This document shows, piece by piece, positions 21,351-31,334 of a stretch of 64,000 bases of DNA. The notes under the pieces are model-generated. The model was not told the origin of the DNA and searched no databases. It saw only the letters and a program-made list of their open reading frames with translations. The stretch lies in assembly GCA_036426205.1 (NCBI GenBank), contig CM071573.1:69243425-69307424 (forward strand), read 5' to 3'. Source of the DNA: Ascaphus truei (taxonomy: Eukaryota; Chordata; Amphibia; Anura; Ascaphidae). The translations under genes were made by a program, and so were the position numbers. Numbering within the stretch: position 1 is the first letter of the stretch; every line of letters starts with the position of its first letter.

Positions 21351-21420
21351 CTGGTCAGGATGCTGGGTTCGTGCAGGGTGAGCGGGGACATGCAGATAGA
21401 ATAATGATGGGTGCAGGAAA
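21351..21420 (-). other. Possible upstream exon end
   Basis: The minus-strand sequence ends ctgaccag before gtatgagag, a good donor, with an open frame to its left of about 25 codons. I found no convincing acceptor, so this is weak support for the candidate exon at 21015. Confidence 0.15.
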
Positions 21421-22573
21421 TTATTGTACAAACAAGAGCTTTAGTCACGTCCGTTTATAATGCTCGCCATACAAAAGACAGACTTCACTTCAGACATTAA
21501 CGGGGGGGGGCAAACAATATGGTTACCCTGTGCTTCTCCCCCCGGTAGCGCTCAGTCCTACGCTGGGGAGGTACTTATGCTTGTTTCCATTAGTATTTGG
21601 TTAGATTGGCAATCTCCTTCATAGCGTCAATAGTGCCCCATCTTGGATAGGCCCATGTTGAGGTACACATAGCTCTCTCTGGCATCAGTATCCCGTTACG
21701 GTGCATAGCATAACCAATCCATACATATTGGACCGGGGGTTAACTAAAAGTTCTTCCGGTGGAGCCGATCCGATTATGCTCCGGAGCTACTACTCTGAGA
21801 AGTCCCTGCTGAGCACATGCTCACTCCTCTTCTGGCCTGAGAACAGCTTGGGCTATTACTATGGACTCTAACTACTGTATGTAGGGCATGCTCCTTAACA
21901 CGTCACTAATATGAGTACGTTTATATACAGTGATACAGAATTCCCAGAATAAAGTGTTGAGGTACCTGCAATAATATTGTTGATTTGTCGATAAGTAAAC
22001 TAATTTGTAACCTAAGACTTGTAAAAACAAAAGTGAATTTGGCAATATCTTATATTATGAAATCCAACTGTAGTTTTCTGTTTTGGGTGTAAAATAATAT
22101 TTCTGCGGTCTCAGAAAATTTATAATTGCGGATATTTTTCAAAATACAGCCATGATCATCACAAAAACTTTAGAACCACTATATCATATTTTCCACCTCG
22201 AGGAAGCAATATATCTCGTCTGTTCCATGGTATTTGATATGCTGTTTATATTCGGTCCTAAATTTTAAAAGCTTTCTTAGATTGGGCAAAGACAGAGAAG
22301 ATGCTTTCAGCTTATTTCCATGTTATCAGGCTGGTAACTGGGACTGCACGTTTCTTAAGAACCCCCCCCCCCCCCCCCCCCCCTGAGCAAAAATGATGTT
22401 TTAGTGCTTGTGTAGATGCGTGCTCATTCCTAAATTGTTACAAAGTGGCTGCAGTTTATTTTGTAACCTCTAACCGTGATTGAAGTCAATCCAGTTAAAA
22501 TGTAAGAAAAAGGTTTGAAAGTGATAATTTTTCTCCCAGCAAATTAGGAATGAAGAGTACAAGGCATGGGCTT
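21421..22573. other. No recognisable gene
   Basis: Contains a run of about 20 C at 22363-22383. Nothing else I can name. Confidence 0.5.
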
Positions 22574-23010
22574 TTAAAGCAGCAGTCCGAGCTGCCGTTT
22601 TGTTTTTACCCCTTTAATATGTGCATCAATACAATCCACACAATGATAAGTAATTAGCTACGTTGCTGATCGATCCGTTCTCCTGTGATTGATCGGCGAA
22701 ATTCGACTCGGGGGTTCACTAAATTGCTGTCGGTGCAGCAGAAGAGGACCAAAGATGCAAAGTTCAGTGGGGAAGATCATGTGATCAGGCAGTCACTAGA
22801 TACAATTGGTGCACTGCCAGAGAAAGGGCAGGGCTCAAAAGGGGGTGTGCCAGATCCTGTTTCAGAAGAGGAAGGGGATGTGACTTTGTAATTGATTGCT
22901 ATAGAATAAAAAAAAGGCTTATTACAGTATAATACATAATAAATGTCATTCAGAGTTGTTTTTTGTTTTGTTTTTTTTAAATGCTACAAGTATTTTCTCT
23001 TAGTACAGAA
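22574..23010. repeat. Dispersed repeat family E, copy 1
   Basis: Shares long stretches with 40660-41050, including 'gcagaagaggaccaaagatg' and 'gtttcagaagaggaagggga', then 'atgctacaagtattttctc'. Copies are several percent or more diverged with small indels. The 62-68 codon frames are not conserved between copies, so it is not called coding. Confidence 0.65.
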
Positions 23011-23467
23011 CTGGTCAGCAGCTTTAAACACTAACCACTCCAATCTTTTTAAATAAGCATTGCTGTCACATTTATGGACTTTTTTTAAAATTTCTAATTC
23101 ATTTTGAGATCAACCTAAAACAAAGGCCCCAACCCACTATTACAAATATCCCCATGGAAACCTGCAAGACCAATGCAAGGGGTTCAGAGTATGGTCGTCG
23201 CCTGTGAGGCATGCCAGTTTTAGAGTACACTTTCTCCAACATGAAGGCAGCCGAGGGAAACACTGAAACACTTGTTTTAGAAACAAAGAGAAGGTTAATT
23301 TGCGCTATGATTGATGAATGATTCATTAAATGGAGGGGAGACATTTTTTGCGAGTGACAAGATTCTGGAAGCTTAAACATTGAACATTAAACACTTGGGG
23401 GCATATGCACCAAACCTTGAAACAAATGACGACTCATTAATTTGAATGGGCCTTACAGTGCCTATGG
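23011..23467. other. No recognisable feature
   Basis: Nothing I can name on either strand. Confidence 0.5.
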
Positions 23468-23760
23468 CAGGGGTTCTCAACTCCCCCCCCCCCCCCCAAA
23501 TAGGTCAGGTTTTAAGGATATTTCAGCTTCAGCAAAGGTGGCTCAATCAGTGGCTCAATCAAAGCCATCTGATTGAGCCATCTGTGCTGAACCAGGGATT
23601 GATTGAGCCACTTGTGCTGAAGCAGGGGCTGTGCTGAAGCAGGGACTTATTGAGCCATCTGTGCTGAAGCAGGGACTGATTGAGCAACGTGTGCTGAAGC
23701 TGGGATATCCTTAAAACCTGACCTGTTGGGGGGTCTCGAGGACTGGAATTGAGAACCCTG
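23468..23760. mobile_element. hAT-like MITE family A2 with internal tandem repeats
   Basis: Starts caggggttctcaact and ends gagaaccctg. The flanks gcctatgg and ccttatgg agree at 6 of 8. A run of 15 or so C replaces part of the left arm, and 'attgagccatctgtgctgaa' repeats about four times at 23573-23700. Confidence 0.75.
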
Positions 23761-24183
23761 CCTTATGGCTTTGTACCATTGCTGTAATCTGGGCGTTCAC
23801 ATGTTCTGTTTGATGCCCAAATCCAGGCCGTGTCTGAGCTTTTCACGTGGTTGTCGATCATATAGAAAACAACAAGTAATTGGACCGTTGATTAGCACTG
23901 GAGATCTTCTGAACATGTGTTACTGTGCACAGACTTGTTCACAAATATATTATATCTGATTTCTACAAATATAATTTCCCAACTGATAAAGAATGGCAAC
24001 TTGTAGGGCTAACATGTAGACTTGTTGGAACATATTTATCATATGTATTTTTTTCTTCTTATTTACTTCAACTGTCCTGATGTACAAGTGGCTTAAATAA
24101 CTGTGCAAGGACTCCTTCTCCTGGAGTACATTTATATTTTGAGGTTCGCGCTTTATTTCAATCCACACTATTTTAGTGTCCAT
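23761..24183. other. No recognisable feature
   Basis: Nothing I can name on either strand. Confidence 0.45.
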
Positions 24184-24228
24184 TCTGTGAAGCGCTGGGT
24201 ACATGGTTGGCACTATAGAAATTTGTTT
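24184..24228 (+). repeat. L2-type LINE 3' tail fragment
   Basis: Reads gtgaagcgctgggtacatgg followed by 'ggcactatagaaat', the familiar L2 3' end. Confidence 0.5.
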
Positions 24229-24373
24229 TCAAAAGCGTGACTAAGGCTCACCGCTCTAGAACAGCAGCTACCGTCATTGTGTGGATAGGACTGCACCTGG
24301 AACCGCTGATCCCCCCCTGAAGGCCTGTGTAGAACTGATGTCCACAACACTCCCAAAAAAGTAGATTTCAAAT

Positions 24374-24412
24374 GAGCCTGACAAAGGATGGAATGGTTCC
24401 GAAACGTTGCTC
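24374..24412 (+). ncRNA. Hammerhead-ribozyme-like motif 2, degenerate core
   Basis: CTGACAA (24378-24384) differs from CUGANGA at one essential G. A ggaa/ttcc stem precedes GAAA (24401-24404), then ACGT and a T at the cleavage position. GAGC (24374-24377) pairs with GCTC (24409-24412) as stem I. The layout equals that of motif 1 although the stem sequences differ, which supports a shared fold. The changed core base predicts loss of activity. Confidence 0.35.
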
Positions 24413-24930
24413 TAGCCACCAGTATACACAAGTGCGTGTGCTTCATACAGGCTCATTTAACATCTAATTTTTGGAGTGCTGCAGACATCTCGACTAGACA
24501 GACATGGGAAAAATAATATACATATGTACAGAAATGTAAGTTCAGCAATTCCACAGATCGATTCGTGGGTATGCAGTTTAAAGCTTCTGCATGTGCATAA
24601 ATAGAAAGAGAATGCCATTAGTTGTTAGTGAGCTCTATGTAATTTTGAGTATATTTGACTAACAGTACAAATCCATAAGGCCATACAATGGGCCATAAAG
24701 TGACGTAAAGCTTACCACTCTTCTTACCCCTCTTCTTACCCCTCTTCTTACCCCTCTTGTAAAATCTGTGCCTTTATCTGCATTGGGGCAGGGATACCAT
24801 TTCTCTGGGTTTCTTGAGCTGGTATGGCTCTGCAAACTGGTGCCTATTCTCGGTAATTGAAGCCAGTCAACCAGGAATCCTGCCTCTTATTAAACATTAA
24901 TTGTCTGTCAGCTACCCTAATTTATTCACC
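24413..24930. repeat. No gene; short 12-bp tandem array at 24716-24758
   Basis: 'cctcttcttacc' repeats about three and a half times at 24716-24758. The rest holds nothing I recognise. Confidence 0.6.
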
Positions 24931-25018
24931 AGTGCTGAAGCTGGGATATCTTAAAAACCTGACACGTTGGGGGGGGGGGGGGGGGAGGGGGCTTTAGTAC
25001 TGTGGTTCAGCACTCCTG
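24931..25018. mobile_element. hAT-like MITE family A2, right end
   Basis: Keeps 'gtgctgaagctgggatatc', 'aaaacctgac' and a run of about 17 G before the end cagcactcctg. The left arm is missing. Confidence 0.6.
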
Positions 25019-25474
25019 CATTAACTAATGAAGAACTCCCACGTGCAATCAATAAATGGAATTACAACCTGCAACACAACCTAAAATGTTCAGGAAATAC
25101 AAGAACGCTGGATCACTGAAATTAAATGTATATCTTTTAGAGACGTTTTTGCAGTGAGCTCTTGGTTTGGCGAGGGGAAATGAACCCATAAGTGTGAGCG
25201 TGGAAGTCCATGGTCTTCATTTCTAAATCTTCCCTGAAGCTGAGCAACTATATTCCCCGCACTGGTAACCCTCCAGGTTCCAGAGATATTGACAGCTTTC
25301 TTTCTTGTTCTGGATTATTTATTTTTGACCACGGGATGGGTACGGTAACCGGTCTCGGCTTAACACCAGCGGAGAGCTTAAACATCATCAATACGTGGTA
25401 TACGTGGCATCACAGGCTTATTTATTTTTTATTTCTTGCGAACACAGAAAAACTAGGTGACTCAGCAACTAGAG
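25019..25474. other. No recognisable feature
   Basis: Nothing I can name on either strand. Confidence 0.45.
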
Positions 25475-25677
25475 CAGGAGTGGCCAACTCCAGTCGTCAA
25501 GGGTCACCAACAGGCCAAGTTTTCAGGATATCCATGCTTCAGCACAGGTGGATCAGTGATTATGACTGAGCCACCTGTGCTGAAGCAGGGATATCTTGAG
25601 CCACCTGTGCTGAAGCAGGGGTATTCTGAAAACCAGACCTGTTGGTGGCCCTTGAGGACTGGTGTTGGTCGCCCCTG
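25475..25677. mobile_element. hAT-like MITE family A, complete
   Basis: A 203-bp palindrome starting caggagtggccaac and ending ggtcgcccctg. The arms pair over most of their length. Short flanking TAGAG is shared on both sides. There is no transposase frame; mobility would depend on a hAT transposase from elsewhere. Confidence 0.8.
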
Positions 25678-26243
25678 TAGAGTTTTGAGCTGAAAGTATC
25701 TCGTTCTGATCTGTAGGATGTCTTGGCGACGACTGTGAATAAACAAGATCAGTTGCGGGGGAATTGTTGCTTTAACTCTTACACCCATTGCTGCTCAATC
25801 TTAGTAATTTCCTGAAAGTCTTCATTTCACTCTGTATTTTCTGTGCCCAGTTTCATGTTTATTGCTGCTTTTGCAGAAGAAAATATGCACAATGGAACTT
25901 TGCACCAAATTTAGCAACAGGAAAATTGAATACGATTTATGTTTATGTTTGTTACGGTTTCTTTCCTTTTTTTGCAGATTTGCTGCTTCCCACAAGTATA
26001 CCTCGGTTTATTAGGCTTGTAAATCACAGTTTAGAGAACTCTTATGTGCTCAGAAGGGCTTAGGACAATGTGTTGCCTCCTGGGTTTAACATGCAGTGTA
26101 TGTATTCTACAATGTTGCACAGTATACAACTACAGTACAGGATTACTATTTAAATTGTTTATATGCTGTCTGCAATATTAATTAATCTACAACATTATAT
26201 ATATATTCAAAGCTTCAAATTGCAAAGCCAGTATAACCAGCCC
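25678..26243. other. No recognisable feature
   Basis: Nothing I can name on either strand. Confidence 0.45.
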
Positions 26244-26283
26244 CACACTGATGTGACACAAAAGGTCGAAACAGCTGTCTGTG
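26244..26283 (+). ncRNA. Hammerhead-ribozyme-like motif 3
   Basis: CTGATGT (26248-26254) fits the core except for the last base. A gac/gtc stem II precedes GAAA (26268-26271). ACAGCTGT is an 8-base palindrome for stem III and ends in GTC, the commonest hammerhead cleavage triplet. CACA (26244-26247) pairs with TGTG (26280-26283) as stem I. It lies in a dispersed repeat that runs on to the terminal-repeat element at 26398. Confidence 0.4.
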
Positions 26284-26397
26284 TGTAGGTTTATTTGCTA
26301 TGCATCTTAACCCAGGCTGTGCTGAAAAGCTGTGCAATGCAGCAAGCATAAGCTTATAGGGGTCCATATCAAAATGGATTTGAAGCAAAAGGTGGCA

Positions 26398-26520
26398 CTG
26401 TGTGCTCATTTGCATGTCATATCCCAGAATCCCTTGCTGCAGTGGAAGTGCTGTATGCTGGGCGATAATGATGAAAGGCAGGGTTGCAGACCTGTCTAAG
26501 ACATGCAAATGAGCACACAG
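26398..26520. mobile_element. 123-bp element with perfect 21-bp terminal inverted repeats
   Basis: 26398-26418 and 26500-26520 are exact inverted copies (ctgtgtgctcatttgcatgt and its complement, plus one base). A diverged inverted copy of this sequence and its left flank lies at 63045-63152. Confidence 0.75.
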
Positions 26521-26590
<70 letters not shown>

Positions 26591-26592
26591 CT
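26521..26592. repeat. (AT)n microsatellite with palindromic flanks
   Basis: About 70 bases of alternating AT. The left flank gcacacagtaat is mirrored by attactgtgtgc on the right, so the array may form a long cruciform. Confidence 0.85.
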
Positions 26593-26720
26593 GTGTGCGA
26601 CAAACCTATACATTTGCTCGCCCCGGGCGAGTGGATTTAACCCCCGGGCGAGTAAATATTGGCCCAAGCAGCACACGTTTGGTACTAGGTGGCGAGTAGA
26701 TTTTTTTGTGTGGCGAGTAG

Positions 26721-27072
26721 AGGGGTGCGCAAACTGGGGGGGGTGCCCCCCGGGGGGGGGGGGGTAGGTGTGGAATTTTGTTGCAGCGGCCCCACGCTCT
26801 TTCCTGAGGCATTTAAGTTAAATGGCGGGGGTCCGCGCAAAGCCCCTGCAACCTCAACTTACCGGGGTTCTGTAGTCTTCTGGACACGTCGCCATGGCAA
26901 CGCCGCGGGGTCATGTGACGTACGCGTCACATGGTAACGCGCATCACATGACGCTGTGGCGTTACATGACCTGCGTCGTCATTTGACACCAGGTCACAGA
27001 GAAGGGGGGCGAGCGCTGGGGCTGTTGCACAGGGGGGGGGGGGGTGCAGCTCCAAAACGTTGTGGACCCCTG
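26721..27072 (+). mobile_element. hAT-like MITE family B, near-complete
   Basis: Starts aggggtgcgcaaactgg, contains the catttaagttaaat core and gtcatgtgacgtacgcgtcac, and ends gtggacccctg. Runs of G have expanded at both ends. Target duplication is unclear. Confidence 0.7.
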
Positions 27073-27253
27073 CCTTAGAGCTTCACGTCTCCTCTGTAAA
27101 AAAGCATTATTACCAGACTGCTTGCTTAATAGCAGTTATTGCTAACATGTTTGTTCATTCTGTCTCTGAGCTGATTTCAAGCACTGTTTGCAAATACAGT
27201 CATAGTTATACCTGTGTCTACAACAGAATTAAAATAACACCATTTAACTAGAG

Positions 27254-27425
27254 CAGAGGTGGCCAACTCCGTCCTCAAGGGCCACCAAAAAGCCAAGTAT
27301 TGGGGACATCCCTGCTTCAGCACAGGTGGCTCAATCATTCAGACTGAGCCACCTGTGCAGAAGCAGGGATATGCTGAAAACCTGACCTGTTGATGGCCCT
27401 TGAGGACTGGAGTTGACCTCCCCTG
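27254..27425. mobile_element. hAT-like MITE family A, complete
   Basis: Starts cagaggtggccaac and ends gacctcccctg, flanked by AACTAGAG and AACTACAG (7 of 8). This is a typical 8-bp hAT duplication. Confidence 0.8.
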
Positions 27426-28355
27426 AACTACAGAATAGATTCCATAATTAAAGGCTCCCCCTTCTGGATAGAAGTATTGATCTCGCACACCAAGTACACA
27501 CAGCAAAATCATGTAGTCTTTAATAAAAATAATAACCCAACATATTGTAATGAAACTGCTTGTCTCAGTTGGTGCATTTAAAGCCCTTTCCAAAAAATGA
27601 TTTTTTTCCCCCCCATCATAAACGTACCTGAACCGGTAACTAATCCGGGGTCTCCTGCTGCCCTGTACCCACCGGTTTCGTAGCTATTTATAGTATTTTT
27701 GTAATGCCTGTTTTGACACAAAAAAAACCAACACTCATTTCCCATGGATGTTGCAACTCTCTATTGGGCAAAGGAGCGAGCCCTGATCCCGCAGTTATAC
27801 TGTGTCCACCGGGAACGTAATCTTGCACAGCAATTGGGGATCGGATGGCGGAGTGGTCCCTAAAGATCACGGGACCCCGAATCGGTATAAAAAACGTGCA
27901 GCGTTGATTGCTGCTTTAATGCCACGTGGCCCCCGTAAAAACCTACGCTTGTACCATGAACTCACCTCTTTAAAGCAGCAATGCCCCCAGAACCCCTATA
28001 TAAGTTTAACTTCAATAATGTTAGTATCTTGCTCCTGTAAAAAAAAAAAAAATTTTGCGTTAAAAATCATGATTTTCTTAAGCGCTGGCTTCTGGGGTTA
28101 CCATGGTAACCTTTAGACTGCCCTGGGTCCTGGGGAAAGCTCAATTTTCACCTTCCAGACAATTAAATATTTAAAACGCTTATATCTGTGGATCGGAGCA
28201 TCGGATTGAAAAAACTAAAAATAGCGTAAGTAAAAAAATAAATAAAATGCAAAACAAAAGTGGTGGGCTGCAGCTAGCACCTTAAAATCGCGCGTCTTTA
28301 CAAGTCAAAATCAAATTCTTCACCTCTATTCACAGGCGTACAGTTTCCTTAGAGA
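27426..28355. other. No recognisable gene
   Basis: Includes a run of 14 A near 28040 and the motif 'ggttaccatggtaacc' at 28096, an exact palindrome. No other feature recognised. Confidence 0.45.
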
Positions 28356-28494
28356 TTAGAAGCATTTTAAATCTAACACTGATTTAGAAAAGCACTGCGG
28401 CAATTTACAGTGGTGGAGATAAAGTCTTAAAATGTTGCTTTAATACAGGTGTGTATGCTTCCGGTAGGATATTATGTGCTGTTCTTTCCTTAAT
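28356..28494. repeat. Sequence shared with the 63.4-kb SINE flank
   Basis: Present in inverted orientation at 63421-63545, e.g. 'acaggtgtgtatgcttccgg' and 'agcactgcggcaatttacag'. The shared stretch adjoins a SINE in both places. Confidence 0.6.
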
Positions 28495-28742
28495 ATAATA
28501 ATAATAATAATAATAGCATGTTCTTGTATAGCGCTGCTAGTTTTACGCAGCGCTTTACAGAGACATTTTGCAGACACAGTCCCTGTCCCGTAGAGCTTAC
28601 AATCTATGTTTTTGGTGCCTGTGGCACAGGGAGATAAAGTGACTTGCCCAAGGTCACAAGGAGCCAACACCGGGAATTGAACCAGGCTCCCCTGCAGCAA
28701 TCTCAGTGTCAGTCAGTGTCTTTACTCACTGAGCCGCTCCTT
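28495..28742 (-). repeat. tRNA-derived SINE with MIR-like core and L2-type tail
   Basis: On the minus strand it starts ggagcggctcagtgagtaaa (A-box region), has a B-box-like ggttcaattccc, the MIR-like core gtgaccttgggcaagtcact and an L2-type tail 'agcgctatacaagaacatgc' ending in ATT repeats. Transcription by RNA polymerase III is expected for the family; retroposition would depend on an L2-type LINE. Copies lie at 47133 and 63187. Confidence 0.75.
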
Positions 28743-28896
28743 CTCCCAATATAACCTCCTCTGTCTCCTCTTTTATTTTGTATTTTTTAACCAAACCTGG
28801 CTTATTGGTTCATTTTGGTAGCAAAAAGATTGCAGAGCATAGAGGAATGTGACATGGGTATGCAATGCGGCAGACTTTGTAAACCAACTTCCAGTA

Positions 28897-29021
28897 CAGG
28901 GGTGGCCATCTCCAGAGCTACCAGCAGGTCAGGTTTCCAGGATAACCCTGCTTCAGCACAGGTGGCTCAATCCAGGATATCCCTGCTTCAGCACAGGGGG
29001 CTCAATCAGTGGCTCAGTTGA
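28897..29021. mobile_element. hAT-like MITE family A, right-truncated
   Basis: Starts caggggtggccatctcc. The 'ccctgcttcagcacagg' block is duplicated inside the copy (28945 and 28981). The right arm is missing. Confidence 0.65.
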
Positions 29022-29454
29022 AGTGTTCTTTGACACTGTGCTGGACAGGAAGAACACCAAATCACCCCCCCCACCACCACCCCCCTTTTGAATTTTGACA
29101 AACCTAAAAATCTTTTGGAGTTTATCACGCTACAACCCCCCTTTCATCCTACACTAACGTGGAATTGTATTAAGTCAGAGAAGCAAAGGCGCCAAGGGGA
29201 GCTCAAATTACAGTGTGTCAGAGTTCCCGTGGGGGTGATAGGCGGTGACTCTCACTGTGGGCCTGCAGGCACATACAGCTTTCCAGCGCTACACTGTGGC
29301 TCTTTTAAACCATAAAATGTTTCCCACTTTAACTTCAAACAGCAAGAACATTCTAAAAAGATAGTTATGTAGCACGTGTGAGGTATACCCCATTATGCAT
29401 TAAAGCAGCAGAACATGCAGCATTGCGTTTACATTGCACATATTTTTTTAATTA
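29022..29454. other. No recognisable feature
   Basis: Nothing I can name on either strand. Confidence 0.45.
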
Positions 29455-29808
29455 CAGGATTGAGTCCCGGTGTCTTTGCAGCTGATCTGTGTTAATTGCA
29501 GCTGCTGGGGACCCCCTGCTTCCAGACATACTTACCTCCATAGCAGTGCCGGTATTTCTGCAGTCAGAGAAACGGTGTGCGCCTAACATAATGGCGGCTT
29601 TAAATGTCCTGCTGACCAATAGGAAGCCGTGATGTCAACCGCTTCCTAATTGCCCGTGGGACTTTTAAGCCGCCATTTTGTTCGGCACACAAGTTCCCTG
29701 GCTGCAGAGATACTGGCACCGCTATGAAGGGAAGTATCTCTGGAAGCAGGGTGTTGCCAGGCTGCAATTAACACAGTTCAGCTCCGGAGACCCCCTGCTT
29801 CAAACCTG
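29455..29808. repeat. Fold-back family D, near-complete
   Basis: Outer arms 'gaccccctgcttcc' and its inverse, inner arms 'accaataggaagccgtgatg' and 'gcttcctaattgcccg', centre near 29635. Confidence 0.65.
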
Positions 29809-29912
29809 TAATTATTATTATTATTTAAATGCAATGTAGCCTGTTCTCCATGCAGGATTTTTTTTTTTAAACCCCCACTTTTTTTACATGGGGACCCTGT
29901 AGCTAAAACGTG

Positions 29913-30230
29913 CTAATTTCAGTTCAAGGGAGCCCCTGGTTTCCGAGATACTGCTGAAGGTAACGCGTTGCTGTACCTTCCAAGGAAAACAAAATGGCTG
30001 CTTAAATCTCCCGCCTCACGTGGGCCAATAGGAAGCCGTAAACGTCATCTGTTGTGGCTTTCTTTTGGTCCCGCAGGACATTGTAACCTTTTCAGACATC
30101 ACGTACATTACTTGGTATTTGAATATCTAGATCAGGTGTGAAAGGCTTGAATGTCTGGAAGAACCAGAGGGTCACTGGAGTGGAAATTAGCGAGGTTCAT
30201 CTGCGGGGGGCCCCCTAATTCACAACCTGG
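29913..30230. repeat. Fold-back family D, diverged
   Basis: Keeps 'ggccaataggaagccg' and 'gtggctttcttttggtcccg' inner arms with eroded outer arms. Lies about 100 bp after the previous copy in the same orientation. Confidence 0.55.
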
Positions 30231-30326
30231 TAATACATTTATTTTTATTTAAACAGTGTGCTGAGGGGTACTGCTGCTTTAAGACACTTCAATACTACAA
30301 TTACTCGTTGGTGCTTCTTCTACCCC

Positions 30327-30461
30327 CTGGGGTGGTCATCTCCAGTCCTCAAGGGCCACCAACAGGTGAGGTTTTCAGGATATCCCTGCTTCAGCACAGG
30401 TGGGTCAATCAGTGGCTCAGTCTTGGTGGTGGCCCTTGAGGACTGGAGTTTGCCACCCCTG
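30327..30461. mobile_element. hAT-like MITE family A, internally deleted
   Basis: Starts ctggggtggtcatctcc and ends gccacccctg. The left arm and core are intact, but part of the right arm is deleted. Weak target duplication (ttctaccc / gtctacac type). Confidence 0.7.
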
Positions 30462-31334
30462 GTCTACACTGTATAACCCAGAGAGAGACGCGTACATCAC
30501 ATGAATGAGGACTTGTCACTGGACAGTAGGCCCAACTGGTAGCACTGTGTGACTTTGAAACAATTGATTCCATGACGAGGTTGCAGGTGTCTGACACAGT
30601 AGATTTCACGGTGCGACCCTGTAATGCAACAGGAAGGCTATCTGACTGTATTAGACAGCAATTCCAATGGGGAAGCGTTTCACTTTTATGGGGCATTAGT
30701 TCCAATAGAACAGGCTGTGTATATGTCTGCAGATCCTGGGACAAGCAGCGTGTCAGTAATCTGTGCGCACGTGTTTGTAGAGCGTGGGACACGCTTCGTG
30801 CCAGTGCACATCTGTTGATTTCAGGCTGTGTCTGTACGTCCCCTAGGCTATACCTGTAATGTATGTAGATGCTCTATGTCTGTAAATGAATGCATGTTTC
30901 TGCAGCTCTTGTATCAATCTGTTGGCTCTATTTACTATGCTATAAAACCATCTTCTCCTTGTCAGTGAAGATTTAAGGCACAGCCCGCTTCACAGCGTAT
31001 TGAATGTGCATAGCTTCCATATCACTTTGAGTATGTTTGCGTGCATGTTTCTGCTTTTCCCATATATGTCGGAGTGTCTGTATATGTATATGCATGTGCT
31101 TGTAGGTCTCATACCAGTCACTGTGTGTGAGCATGTGTCTTGCTCCCAGATCAGTCCGAATATATTAATTTACAGATTTGTTTTTCCCATATCAACCTGT
31201 GTGTCTGTATACTGCTGTCTGCTGCTCCCTTAGCAGTCTAGTCTGTCTCTCTATATTGCTATGCATGTCTGCTGCTTCTATAGCAGTCTGTATCTGGGAA
31301 CATATATGTGCCGCCCCATTAGCAGCAGCATGCT
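30462..31334. other. No gene; AT/GT-rich lead-in to the minisatellite
   Basis: From about 31060 scattered 'gtgtgagcatgtgtc' and 'tatatgcatgtgc' words resemble decayed minisatellite units. No supported gene. Confidence 0.5.

Noticed and set aside
26484..26699. Repeated IY frame over the AT array
   Set aside because: Alternating AT gives this frame; it is not coding.
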